Shown piece by piece: positions 8,324 through 15,989 of a stretch of 16,587 nt of DNA. Numbering within the stretch: position 1 is the first letter of the stretch; every line of letters starts with the position of its first letter. The translations under genes were made by a program, and so were the position numbers. The notes beneath the pieces were generated by a model. It saw only the letters and a program-made list of their open reading frames with translations. It ran no database searches and had not been told where the DNA came from. Source of the DNA: an uncultured Fretibacterium sp. (GTDB lineage Bacteria > Synergistota > Synergistia > Synergistales > Aminobacteriaceae); contig CALBPU010000059.1 in NCBI GenBank assembly GCA_937899395.1, forward strand, positions 1-16,587. The letters run 5' to 3'.

Positions 8324-9220
8324 TCAAGGTAAAAATAAATTAACAATCAATCCGTTTACTAATGAGAAAAAAATTATGAAAATCAAGTAAAGCATAAAAC
8401 GTTTAGCACCTAAAATTATTTTTAACGCTCCTAAATTCGTTATCTTTGTCGCAGGGCCTGTTATCATAAATGCTGAGGCACTTGCCATACTCATTCCGTC
8501 TGCTAACCATTGCTGCAAAATCGGTATCGTTCCTCCTCCGCATACGTATAACGGCACTCCTATTGTAGCTGCCATTAAAACTCCGAAACCGTTTTTATGT
8601 CCGAATAATTTCGCAAAACTTTCCGACGGTACGTAACGTTGAAATAATGCGCTCAATAAAATTCCCAACAAAAACCATAGTCCCGTAGCTTTTACATTAC
8701 GGCCGAAATTTTTAATGTAACGCAAAATTATATTAGGGTCTGTGTCATGATTAGAGACTTCATGAAATCCAGTGAAATCAAAAAAATTTTTTCCGTTATA
8801 AAAGAAGTGAATTAACAATCCTGCGGCTATTCCACAAAAAAAACATGAAAGCACCCGAACTATTAAAGCTACATGGCCGAGTGCTGAACTGTAAATTATT
8901 AATTGAGGATTTAATAATATTGAGGCCATCATAAATGATGCTAACCAATCGTCCCGCATTCCCTTTTCAGAAAATGACGCAGCTATCGGAATCGTTCCGT
9001 ACATACATAACGGAGATGCTATTCCTAACAGGCACGCAGGAATAATTCCGAATAAGCTCAATTTTTTTCCCTGCATTGAAGCAAACATATTATGAATTTT
9101 ATCTTTACAAAATACAGACACAAACGAGCCTATCGCCATTCCTATTACCCAATATGAAAATATCTGCTCAAATTGGACGCTGAAATAATACCAAATATAT
9201 ATGGCCTCACGTTTTAACAT
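8324..9220 (-). CDS. DUF318/ArsP_1-type permease (YraQ-like)
   Basis: A 298-residue membrane protein with about eight hydrophobic segments, of the permease family that includes ArsP (methylarsenite efflux) and a Cu/Zn-linked efflux protein. It has the internal-repeat pattern of the family: the first half carries GIASPLCMYGTIPIAASF with C72, and the second half carries YVCGGGTIPILQQW with C227, each followed by a proline-bearing helix. The paired Cys could bind a soft metal or metalloid. Further motifs are LLNPQLI (102-108) and MITGPATKITNLG (252-264). No convincing Shine-Dalgarno precedes ATG 9220 (AATAAAA upstream), and no regulator lies alongside. It is 134 bases downstream of the exported-protein operon, so it may be its last gene or independent. 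The substrate is unknown. Confidence 0.78.
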   Translation of the reverse strand: MLKREAIYIWYYFSVQFEQIFSYWVIGMAIGSFVSVFCKDKIHNMFASMQGKKLSLFGIIPACLLGIASPLCMYGTIPIAASFSEKGMRDDWLASFMMASILLNPQLIIYSSALGHVALIVRVLSCFFCGIAAGLLIHFFYNGKNFFDFTGFHEVSNHDTDPNIILRYIKNFGRNVKATGLWFLLGILLSALFQRYVPSESFAKLFGHKNGFGVLMAATIGVPLYVCGGGTIPILQQWLADGMSMASASAFMITGPATKITNLGALKIILGAKRFMLYLIFIIFFSLVNGLIVNLFLP

Positions 9221-9354
9221 TTTTATTTAATTAGAAGCTGTCTTCATAAAATTTTTAACACAGAAAATGAGGAATTTTTAGAGGAAAAACTTTTTCTTTA
9301 TGCTTTCAGGCCTCAAAAATAACTTGCTCGTATTATGAAAACAGACCCTTAGTT

Positions 9355-10185
9355 TTATCGAGTGCCTCTACCGCCACAGTCAGGGCAATACATAGAACCG
9401 CTTCCGCCACATTTTGAACAGTTATGCCAAGTTCGTGCAGTGCTTGAACCTCTTGTGCTGCCACTATAGTTTGGAACGTGGCTGTATTCTTCCCTACCAC
9501 CTCGACCATCACAGGCACTACATGTTACCGTTCCACGACCTGAACATCTTATGCATGAATCGCGAATTTCATTTCTTGATTCAGATGAGCTGTACGAATC
9601 TGAATTTGATGAATTAAAGGAGCCTGACGCATAAGAAACATTTGAAGGTACAAACTCATATTTTCCGCTTATAAACGATAATTCAGACATCTGCATAACA
9701 CTTGCTCCTTTTGTTTCTGTTATTTCAATTTTATAGTATTTGTATCGTTCAGATTCTCTTTGCATTCTGTAGTCGTAAGTCTTGTAGTTGACATCTTCAA
9801 GAAGAGTATCGCCATTATTGTAAGCGATGAGCTCCCAACTATTATCATTAGCATATGGACGAGAAGATTTATTTGAACCGTACAGTGCGAAAACGCGTGG
9901 ATTTCTGCCTCTATATCTAGAGTTGTCATTGGCTGTTGTTATTCTCATGCCCTTAATGGAAGCAGGCGTTGAAAGTTCAAAAATCGTATATGCGTAGGAA
10001 AAATATGTAACACACCATTTTGTGTAAATATTTCCGTCATACAGGTTTTCGCATTCTTCCGCTGGATTTGCTCCTTCAGTCCCTGAGATAACCGACACTT
10101 TTACCTGCGGAATAGCCGAAGCAAAATTTGGATTAATAAGCGTAGCACAAATCAATGCAAAAATAAAAAAGTACTTTAATTTCAT
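9355..10185 (-). CDS. Exported discoidin-like domain protein with C-terminal DnaJ-type zinc-binding repeats
   Basis: A 276-residue protein whose function I do not recognise. Residues 1-24 are a Sec signal peptide ending NFASA. Residues ~30-178 look like a jelly-roll discoidin (F5/8 type C-like) fold: ENLYDGNIYTKW, MRITTANDNSRYRGRNP and ALYGSN are landmark strands, and YKYYKIEITE plus QMSELSF close the domain. A Ser/Asn-rich linker (181-205) leads to four CxxC motifs: CIRCSGRG (211), CSACDGRG (222), CSKCGGSG (256) and CPDCGGRG (267). Four CxxCxGxG units are the full complement of the DnaJ cysteine-rich domain, which binds two zinc ions, but no J domain is present. TAGGAGGT at about 10192-10199 gives a good ribosome site. 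It starts 15 bases after the DUF362 gene and ends the six-gene operon. A glycan or surface ligand role is possible for the first domain. Confidence 0.75.
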   Translation of the reverse strand: MKLKYFFIFALICATLINPNFASAIPQVKVSVISGTEGANPAEECENLYDGNIYTKWCVTYFSYAYTIFELSTPASIKGMRITTANDNSRYRGRNPRVFALYGSNKSSRPYANDNSWELIAYNNGDTLLEDVNYKTYDYRMQRESERYKYYKIEITETKGASVMQMSELSFISGKYEFVPSNVSYASGSFNSSNSDSYSSSESRNEIRDSCIRCSGRGTVTCSACDGRGGREEYSHVPNYSGSTRGSSTARTWHNCSKCGGSGSMYCPDCGGRGTR

Positions 10186-10200
10186 AATTAATACCTCCTA

Positions 10201-11130
10201 TTAGTCAATATTTACAAATTCATATTCTCTGCTTCCAAAATTAATTTCGTCAGCATGTTCGAGAGTGTGAATGCCGTGTCTGGATTCCATTCGGTTAATT
10301 AATGATTTTCCGTCAGGGGCTTTGTAAACTAAATCAACGCAAGCCTGATCCAATGCTACTGGATCAAACGAACCTAAAATTCCGATGTCGTGCATATCAG
10401 GTTCGGAAGGGTTGCCATCGCAATCGCAGTCAACGCTCAAGTGATTCATTACGCTGATATATAACATTCTTTCGCCGTTTCCAAAATAATCAGATACTGA
10501 TTTTGCAGCTTCAGCCATTGATTCGAGAAAATCATCTTGCTTATCGTACCAAATGCTCCCGCTGTCTTTTGTACCTGCCGTATGAATTACAACTTTTCCG
10601 TGAGATGAAGCAATGCCGATTGAGATATTTTTGATTGCTCCTCCGAAACCTCCCATAGCGTGTCCCTTAAAATGCGATAAAACTAAAACAAAATCGTAAT
10701 TATTCAAATGTGAACCGACATAATTTTGTTTTAAGTGTTTACCGTTTGAAACGGGCAATGCAATTTCGCCTTCTTCGTCCATAATGTCAACTTTAGCAAT
10801 TTTCGTAAAGCCGTGATCTTCAGCTACTTGTTTGTGCATAGCAGTTGAAGCTCTTGAGCCTCCGTAAGCTGTGTTGCATTCAACAATCGTTCCGTTGACT
10901 TTTTGGACAAGCTCTTTAATTAACTCAGGTGAAAGATAATGTGTGTTTCCTGCTTCACCTGTACTAAGTTTTACGGCAACCCTTCCTGATGCTTCACGAC
11001 CTAATTTTTCATAAATCGCCATTATTCCCGAAGGGCTTATGTCCTTCGTGAAATAAACAACTGGAGCAGCAAAAGCACTTTCAACCGTGAACAACGACAT
11101 TAAAACAACCGCAAAAATTTTACACTTCAT
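10201..11130 (-). CDS. Exported DUF362-domain protein lacking a ferredoxin module
   Basis: A 309-residue protein of the DUF362 family, whose biochemical function is unknown. A signal peptide (1-21, ending SAFA, followed by APVV) predicts export, whereas many family members are cytoplasmic and carry a 4Fe-4S ferredoxin domain. Visible family motifs are VECNTAYGGSRAST (84-97), SHFKGHAMGGFGGAIKNI (152-169) and DIGILGSFDPVALDQACVDL (248-267). A CDCD cluster at 235-238 sits where homologues often carry a short Cys motif. No CxxCxxC series is found, so no cluster of the ferredoxin type is expected. AAAGGAAG lies just upstream of ATG 11130. The gene follows the DUF4491 gene by 15 bases in an operon with a flavodoxin fusion and a cytochrome b-like protein, which suggests a redox or maturation task outside the cytoplasm. 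Confidence 0.82.
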   Translation of the reverse strand: MKCKIFAVVLMSLFTVESAFAAPVVYFTKDISPSGIMAIYEKLGREASGRVAVKLSTGEAGNTHYLSPELIKELVQKVNGTIVECNTAYGGSRASTAMHKQVAEDHGFTKIAKVDIMDEEGEIALPVSNGKHLKQNYVGSHLNNYDFVLVLSHFKGHAMGGFGGAIKNISIGIASSHGKVVIHTAGTKDSGSIWYDKQDDFLESMAEAAKSVSDYFGNGERMLYISVMNHLSVDCDCDGNPSEPDMHDIGILGSFDPVALDQACVDLVYKAPDGKSLINRMESRHGIHTLEHADEINFGSREYEFVNID

Positions 11131-11145
11131 TAATAAAACTTCCTT

Positions 11146-11430
11146 TCAGTTTTTATTTGGATTTTTAGGGAACCAACCTCGTTTAACACGCTGAGTTTGT
11201 TCTTTGAGTTCACGAATGCACCACAGCAAAACGCAGGCTAATATTCCCAATATTCCCGATAACAAAAAATTTTCAATCAGCAGCGAAAAAATTCCGCTCA
11301 AAATTCCTGACACTAAGAATAAAGGCCAAATTCTTTCACCGAAATAATATTCGCATTTTATAACAACAGGGTGAAAAATTCCGATTATAAAAAACGAAAT
11401 CACTCCTAAAATTATACCGTTAAAATTCAT
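11146..11430 (-). CDS. DUF4491 small membrane protein
   Basis: A 94-residue protein with about three hydrophobic helices (roughly 4-24, 36-54, 56-72) and a basic C-terminal tail. It matches my memory of DUF4491 through GIFHPVVIKCEYYFG near 17-31 and the terminal GWFPKNP. The family function is unknown. ATG 11430 is preferred over the in-frame GTG at 11439 because it forms an ATGA overlap with the stop of the upstream DUF4405 gene, which implies translational coupling, and because the family begins with MNF. The Glu/His/Cys residues near the first loop (H20, C26, E27) could be functional but nothing proves it. Its fixed place between the cytochrome b-like protein and the exported DUF362 protein suggests it belongs to the same membrane complex or process. 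Confidence 0.8.
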   Translation of the reverse strand: MNFNGIILGVISFFIIGIFHPVVIKCEYYFGERIWPLFLVSGILSGIFSLLIENFLLSGILGILACVLLWCIRELKEQTQRVKRGWFPKNPNKN

Positions 11431-12065
11431 CGTCTGCACAGCTTCATTGAATAAAATCCCAAGCTCATAAACAAAATCATTACTGCAATGTAATCAATAA
11501 CAAAATATATTAAAGGCTCTTCAAAGTCAAAAAACACAAATTCCGTTATTAAAAACATGTATTCATATATTTGTCTCTTAACGAAGGCATAACAACCGTA
11601 CAACATCGGAATTATTAATATTTTAGGGAAATTTCTTATGTGAAGCCCTGCATGAAAACTCATTATCACATATCCCCAATATGACGCAAGCATATGAGCT
11701 GTTCTTGCAAATGACATTCCCATTCCTTCGTCAGATTCAAAACCTAATACTCTTGACATCATTAAACCACTGAGCAAAATGAAAAATATGTCAACGATTA
11801 AAATAATATCAGAACAAACTAAAATTGAGCGTGCAGCATTATAATGACCATGAAAAATATTCATGAGCCAACGTCTGTTCAGCCATAAATGAAACATCAC
11901 CAGCAATATAAACGCTGTCCCGATATATTCGTGAATTAAAGCTCCGTATTCGTAACCGTCAATTCCGAAAAGTTCCTCAAAGACATAGCCGATTAATTCA
12001 TACGTCATTGACATCAATAAAAGCAATGTCATTACAATATCAACAATCGGCCTCAGATTTTTCAT
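11427..12065 (-). CDS. DUF4405 membrane protein, diheme cytochrome b-like
   Basis: A 212-residue inner-membrane protein with about five hydrophobic segments, assigned to DUF4405. Two helices each carry a His pair 14 residues apart: H45/H59 (IHEYIGTAFILLVMFH) and H124/H138 (AHMLASYWGYVIMSFH). This is the same spacing as the four axial ligands of the two b hemes of cytochrome b in bc1 complexes, so two stacked hemes across the membrane are predicted. Further His residues (H72, H74, H142) follow. ATG 12065 shares one base with the TGA of the upstream gene (TGATG), with GGAGG about 7 bases before it; the in-frame TTG at 12068 is unlikely. It would pass electrons between the quinone pool or cytoplasm and an exported partner, the neighbouring flavodoxin fusion being the obvious candidate. 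That partnership is inferred. Confidence 0.8.
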   Translation of the reverse strand: MKNLRPIVDIVMTLLLLMSMTYELIGYVFEELFGIDGYEYGALIHEYIGTAFILLVMFHLWLNRRWLMNIFHGHYNAARSILVCSDIILIVDIFFILLSGLMMSRVLGFESDEGMGMSFARTAHMLASYWGYVIMSFHAGLHIRNFPKILIIPMLYGCYAFVKRQIYEYMFLITEFVFFDFEEPLIYFVIDYIAVMILFMSLGFYSMKLCRR

Positions 12066-13420
12066 CAACGAACCTCCGAATTTTCAAGCCATTTCGTTAC
12101 ATCTCTTCTCAGACTTCCTCCGCCCGAATAATGAATTGATAATCCTTCTGTTATAACCGCATTGGGAGCCAGTTTAGCTATTGCCGTCAAACTCTGTCCA
12201 AACCTTCCGCCGCCGTGAGAACAAAACGGCATTATAATTTTTCCGTCAAAATTATATTCTTCAAGGAATGAAGCTATAGGCATAGGGATTGAAGCCCACC
12301 AATTCGGATAACCAAGCATAATGATGTCATAGTCATCGAAATTTTTAACACGGTTTTTTAATTTAGGTCTTGCCTTTCTGTGTTGATCTCTCTGAGCTTC
12401 TCTTAAAACAGTATTATAATTTTCGGAGTAAGGTTTTTCAGGTTCAATCTCAAAAATTTCTGCGCCTGTTTGTTTTTGAATTTCAAACGCTATTCCCTGA
12501 GTATTTCCGCTCCATGTGAAATAAGCTATCAAAATTTTTTTACCGCTGCTCAAAGATTTTTGTGTTGCCAGACTTGATACTAATCCTGTTCCTATTACTC
12601 CTCTGGCAAGCCTGAAGCCGACATTATAGAGCCTTCGTTCCTGAGGTGCTGCTGCTCTGTAAGCAGAACGCATGTTTTTTGCAAAATCGTTCCAGCCTCC
12701 TCCGCGATTTACACGGCGTGTTCCGTTTGAAGGCCCTGTCGGATTTTGTGAAGGTTCTTTTGAGTAATCGGAATAAATATCCCAGCACCATTCACCGACA
12801 TTTCCGTGCATATCATAAAGACCGAGTTTATTCGGCTCAAAACTTCCTACTTCAACAGTTTCACCGCGATAAATTCCGGGCTTTGTTGAAAGTTTTTGCT
12901 GTGAAAAATAATTTTCCTCAATTTCATAAGGATAATGTCCGTAAAAATTTGCTTCATCAGCTCCGATTGAATGTTCAAGATTAAAAGGTGTCGAAGTTCC
13001 GGCACGGCATGAATATTCCCATTCAGCCTCAGTAGGGAGCCTGTAACCGTCTGCTGATAAATCCCAAGTAACTTTATTTTCATCAATTTTATATACGGGA
13101 GTTAATTTTTCAGCGATGCTTTTAGCGTTGCAGAACTTTACTGCTTCAAGCCATGTAACATTTTCAACAGGTTTATTATCTCCGTAAAATGTTGAAGGAT
13201 TTTCGCCGATTAAATTTTTGTATTCCGATTGAGTAACTTCGTAGCGTGAAATGTAAAAGTCATTCAGTGTAACTTCATGCTGTAATTCGTCATCGCTGCG
13301 CCAATTTTCAGAGGACGGACTGCCCATCAAAAATTTTCCGCCTTTAACGAATACAAAATCGTCAGCATAAGAACATGACGAAAAAATTAATAAAACTGTA
13401 AAAATTAATAACGTTTTCAT
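12065..13420 (-). CDS. Exported SUMF1-fold / flavodoxin fusion protein
   Basis: A 451-residue two-domain protein. Residues 1-19 form a signal peptide, with either a lipobox-like FSSC (Cys16) or a signal peptidase I site after SYA. Residues ~22-273 are a SUMF1 (formylglycine-generating enzyme-like) domain: FVKGGKFLMGS, YEVTQSEY, VENVTWLEAVKFCN, RLPTEAEWEYSCRAG, YDMHGNVGEW and NVGFRLAR. The catalytic Cys pair of true FGE is absent: RGGGWNDFAKNMRSAYR (239-255) has no cysteine. Residues ~294-447 are a flavodoxin: ILIAYFTWSGNTQGIA with the FMN phosphate loop TWSGNT (302-307), MLGYPNWWASIP and FCSHGGGRFGQS. An exported flavodoxin is unusual, since FMN is normally loaded in the cytoplasm. ATG 13420 overlaps the cupin stop as ATGA and lacks a well-placed ribosome site, so coupling is likely. 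It might use SUMF1 chemistry or binding plus flavin electron transfer; function unknown. Confidence 0.87.
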   Translation of the reverse strand: MKTLLIFTVLLIFSSCSYADDFVFVKGGKFLMGSPSSENWRSDDELQHEVTLNDFYISRYEVTQSEYKNLIGENPSTFYGDNKPVENVTWLEAVKFCNAKSIAEKLTPVYKIDENKVTWDLSADGYRLPTEAEWEYSCRAGTSTPFNLEHSIGADEANFYGHYPYEIEENYFSQQKLSTKPGIYRGETVEVGSFEPNKLGLYDMHGNVGEWCWDIYSDYSKEPSQNPTGPSNGTRRVNRGGGWNDFAKNMRSAYRAAAPQERRLYNVGFRLARGVIGTGLVSSLATQKSLSSGKKILIAYFTWSGNTQGIAFEIQKQTGAEIFEIEPEKPYSENYNTVLREAQRDQHRKARPKLKNRVKNFDDYDIIMLGYPNWWASIPMPIASFLEEYNFDGKIIMPFCSHGGGRFGQSLTAIAKLAPNAVITEGLSIHYSGGGSLRRDVTKWLENSEVR

Positions 13421-13827
13421 TTTAATTTTTCATAATCCTCCGTTGATACAGCTTCACACCATTCATTTGAAGTTCCTTCGCCTGCAACTTCGACAGCTAA
13501 ATGTTGGAACCATGAATTTTTTGCTGCACCGTGCCAATGTTTTACGTTTGCAGGAATATTAACAACATCGCCGGGCTTTAATTCCTGAGCAGGCTTGCCC
13601 CATTCCTGATAATATCCGCGTCCTGCAACAACAATTAAAATTTGTCCTCCGCCGTTTGAAGCATGGTGAATATGCCAATGATTTCGACAGCCCGGTTCAA
13701 AAGTTACGTTAGCAATAATAACCTGTTCTTTTGAAAGCATTGCGAGGTAGCTTTGACCGTCAAAATATTTTGCATAAGCATCATTTTTTTCACCGATTGG
13801 AAAAGCACTTAAATTTTTTTCTGACAA
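13417..13827 (-). CDS. Small cupin-domain protein
   Basis: A 136-residue single-domain cupin with no signal peptide, presumed cytoplasmic. Motif 1 is PGCRNHWHIHH (45-55) with likely metal ligands H50 and H52/H54 and Gln62 in the position usually held by Glu; motif 2 is PGDVVNIPANVKHWHGA (85-101) with H97/H99. This form is frequent next to carboxymuconolactone decarboxylase-like and flavodoxin genes in gut anaerobes. The start is TTG 13827, supported by GAGGA at 13835-13839 seven bases upstream; no ATG fits. It leads the six-gene operon and its stop overlaps the next start. Possible roles are a small-molecule isomerase, oxygenase or sensor for the operon; no substrate can be named. Confidence 0.87.
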   Translation of the reverse strand: MSEKNLSAFPIGEKNDAYAKYFDGQSYLAMLSKEQVIIANVTFEPGCRNHWHIHHASNGGGQILIVVAGRGYYQEWGKPAQELKPGDVVNIPANVKHWHGAAKNSWFQHLAVEVAGEGTSNEWCEAVSTEDYEKLK

Positions 13828-13863
13828 AATAATTTCCTCATTTCTTAAAAATTTTCAAAATAT

Positions 13864-13869
13864 ATTATA
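13864..13869 (-). promoter_or_regulatory. Putative -10 box of the cupin operon promoter
   Basis: On the - strand this is a perfect TATAAT, placing a start of transcription near 13857 and a leader of about 30 bases before the TTG start. The -35 region (13887-13892, AATAAA on the - strand) is poor, so an activator or an AT-rich upstream element may be needed. It lies back to back with the glnN promoter. Confidence 0.5.
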
Positions 13870-13905
13870 TAGCAGCTTGGAAAAATTTTATTTTTTGGGT
13901 TAATG

Positions 13906-13933
13906 TTGACATATTTTTAATTTAAGCTAGAAT
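13906..13933 (+). promoter_or_regulatory. Sigma-70-type promoter of glnN
   Basis: TTGACA (13906-13911) and TAGAAT (13928-13933) are separated by 16 bases, a near-consensus housekeeping promoter. Transcription should begin near 13940, leaving an untranslated leader of about 60 AT-rich bases before ATG 14003. I see no clear nitrogen-regulator operator in it. Confidence 0.72.
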
Positions 13934-14002
13934 ATTTTATAAGTTAATCAAGAATTTACAAAAAATATCTGCTTAAATACAAGATAGGAAGTGCATAATA
14001 AA

Positions 14003-15970
14003 ATGTCGGAACATGAATATAAACCTGTACACGAAATTTTTGGCTCAATGGTCTTTGATAAAAGAGTAATGAAGGAAAAATTAAATCCTGATATTTACGC
14101 TCAAGTTATCGAAGCTATGGAAGGCCGTGAAAGATTAAGCCCTGAAGCCGCGGATATTGTTGCAGGAGCTATGAAAGATTGGGCAATATCAAAAGGTGCA
14201 ACTCATTGGTCGCACTGGTTCCAACCTCAGACAGAATTAACCGCCGAAAAACATCTCTCTTTCACTGTTGCAAATTCTGACGGAAGCCCTATCGAAATTT
14301 TCAGAGGTCATCATTTGGCACAAGGTGAACCTGACGCTTCAAGTTTTCCGAGTGCAGGAACTCGTTCAACATTTGAGGCAAGAGGTTATTCGGCGTGGGA
14401 CATAAGCAGCCCTGCTTTCATTGTTAAAACTCAAAAGGGCGGAACGCTTTTTATACCGTCAGTATTTTTATCTTTTGACGGAACACCTTTAGACTTAAAG
14501 ACACCTTTGTTAAGGGCACTTGAAGCAATCGAAGGAAGAGCTTTGAGATTGTTGAAAACTTTAGGACAGCGTGGAATTAGAAGCGTTAAAATGACAGTCG
14601 GAGCAGAGCAGGAATATTTTTTGCTTGACAGACCTAGAGCGCAGTTAAGACCGGATATAAGATTTTGCGGAAGAACTTTAATCGGAGCACAGCCTGCTAA
14701 AGATCAAAAATTGGATCATCATTATATGGGAGCAATTCCTACACGTGTTTTGCGATATATGGACGATGTTGAAAGGGATTTAGCAAGGCTCGGAGTGTCC
14801 GTTATGACCCGTCATAATGAAGTCGCAAGATGTCAGTTTGAATTTGCTCATTTATTCTCAGACGCTAACAAGGCATGTGATCAAAACCAAATTTTAATGG
14901 AAACGATGAGGAAGTTAGCACGGCAGCATGAATTAAGATTATTATTCCACGAAAAACCTTTTTACGGAATGAACGGCAGCGGTAAACACACCAACATGTC
15001 TTTAATGGATAGTGAAGGAAGGAATTTATTGAAGCCTTCAAACAGTCATAGGCGCAACGTAATATTTTTGACGTTTTTATCGGCAGTAGTTTTAGGAGTG
15101 TCAAAATTTCACAGCCTTTTACAATTTTCGACTGCGACATACGGAAATTTATTCAGGCTTGGAGGACATGAAGCTCCACCGTCAATCATAAGCGTATATC
15201 TTGGTTCAGCATTGACGGATTTAATTCACAGGCTAGATAATTCTGATGTATCATTGCCAGAAAAGGGTGTTATAGATTTAGGGCTTGCGAAATTGCCTGA
15301 TATTATTCCGTTCGATTCTGACAGAAACAGAACATCGCCTATTGCTTTTACTGGAGATAAATTTGAATTTAGAGCGCCCGGTTCATCGCAGTCAATCGCA
15401 TTGCCGGTAACAATGTTTGCTTCGTTATGGGCATGGGGAATTGAGGAATTAACTCACATGATTGAGAAGAGATTATTAGAAGGAGTTAAAGAACCTATTG
15501 ACGCAGCACTTGACGCAGCACGTGAAGCCTTCAGAATGGGAAGCAGTGTTTTATTTGAAGGAGACGCTTATACATCAGAATGGCATGAAGAAGCTAAAAG
15601 AAGAGGATTGGTTGAAGCCGAAACAATTCCCGACAAAATTGATTTACTCTTAAAACCTGAAAATAAAACCATGCTTGAGGCTTTAGGAGTTTACAGACCT
15701 AACGAGCTTGAAGCGTTACGTGAGATTAGAATGGAAAGTTTTTCAACAGGCTTGGAAGTTGAAGCGGCTGTATTGTACGATATGTTATGGGAAGGAGTTT
15801 TGCCTGCATTGTCGAAGCAATTAATACTGGAGAAAAAATCTTTGTATAATTTCGACGGTATTGATTTTGGAGATGATCAACCTTGGAGAGATTATGTCAG
15901 CGGGCTTGGAAAAGCAAAATCCGAGCGGTACGGCAGCGCAATCATTCGCATTGTGGTAGGCGATGATTAG
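14003..15970 (+). CDS. glnN: Type III glutamine synthetase
   Basis: A 655-residue cytoplasmic enzyme joining ammonia to glutamate with ATP; the large size and motifs mark the GSIII (GlnN) family, although it is somewhat shorter than the ~700-730 residues of Bacteroides and cyanobacterial GlnN. Landmarks are FPSAGTRSTFEARGYS (115-130), VGAEQEYFLLD with the metal-binding Glu (199-209), HNEVARCQFEFA (271-282), YGMNGSGKHTNMS (321-333), GGHEAPPSIISVYLG (387-401) and RNRTSPIAFTGDKFEFR (441-457). ATG 14003 is chosen: AGGAAG at 13986-13991 is 11 bases away, whereas the in-frame GTG at 13991 overlaps it. It is monocistronic, driven by the promoter at 13906, and converges on the PTS gene. It could assimilate ammonia freed by the ureide operon; that link is inference. 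Confidence 0.95.
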   Translation: MSEHEYKPVHEIFGSMVFDKRVMKEKLNPDIYAQVIEAMEGRERLSPEAADIVAGAMKDWAISKGATHWSHWFQPQTELTAEKHLSFTVANSDGSPIEIFRGHHLAQGEPDASSFPSAGTRSTFEARGYSAWDISSPAFIVKTQKGGTLFIPSVFLSFDGTPLDLKTPLLRALEAIEGRALRLLKTLGQRGIRSVKMTVGAEQEYFLLDRPRAQLRPDIRFCGRTLIGAQPAKDQKLDHHYMGAIPTRVLRYMDDVERDLARLGVSVMTRHNEVARCQFEFAHLFSDANKACDQNQILMETMRKLARQHELRLLFHEKPFYGMNGSGKHTNMSLMDSEGRNLLKPSNSHRRNVIFLTFLSAVVLGVSKFHSLLQFSTATYGNLFRLGGHEAPPSIISVYLGSALTDLIHRLDNSDVSLPEKGVIDLGLAKLPDIIPFDSDRNRTSPIAFTGDKFEFRAPGSSQSIALPVTMFASLWAWGIEELTHMIEKRLLEGVKEPIDAALDAAREAFRMGSSVLFEGDAYTSEWHEEAKRRGLVEAETIPDKIDLLLKPENKTMLEALGVYRPNELEALREIRMESFSTGLEVEAAVLYDMLWEGVLPALSKQLILEKKSLYNFDGIDFGDDQPWRDYVSGLGKAKSERYGSAIIRIVVGDD

Positions 15971-15989
15971 CAGAATTGTTCAAAACAGC

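Noticed and set aside
9281..9300. AGGAAAAACTTTTTCT palindrome in the gap before the ArsP-type permease gene
   Set aside because: The arms are A/T runs with a one-base centre, which cannot form a normal hairpin; no terminator or operator is supported.
12646..12984. 112-codon open frame on the + strand inside the SUMF1-flavodoxin gene
   Set aside because: Low-complexity translation without recognisable motifs, antisense to conserved SUMF1 motifs, no ribosome site.
12065..13420. True formylglycine-generating enzyme (sulfatase activator)
   Set aside because: The active-site cysteine pair is missing in the RGGGW segment and no sulfatase gene is nearby.
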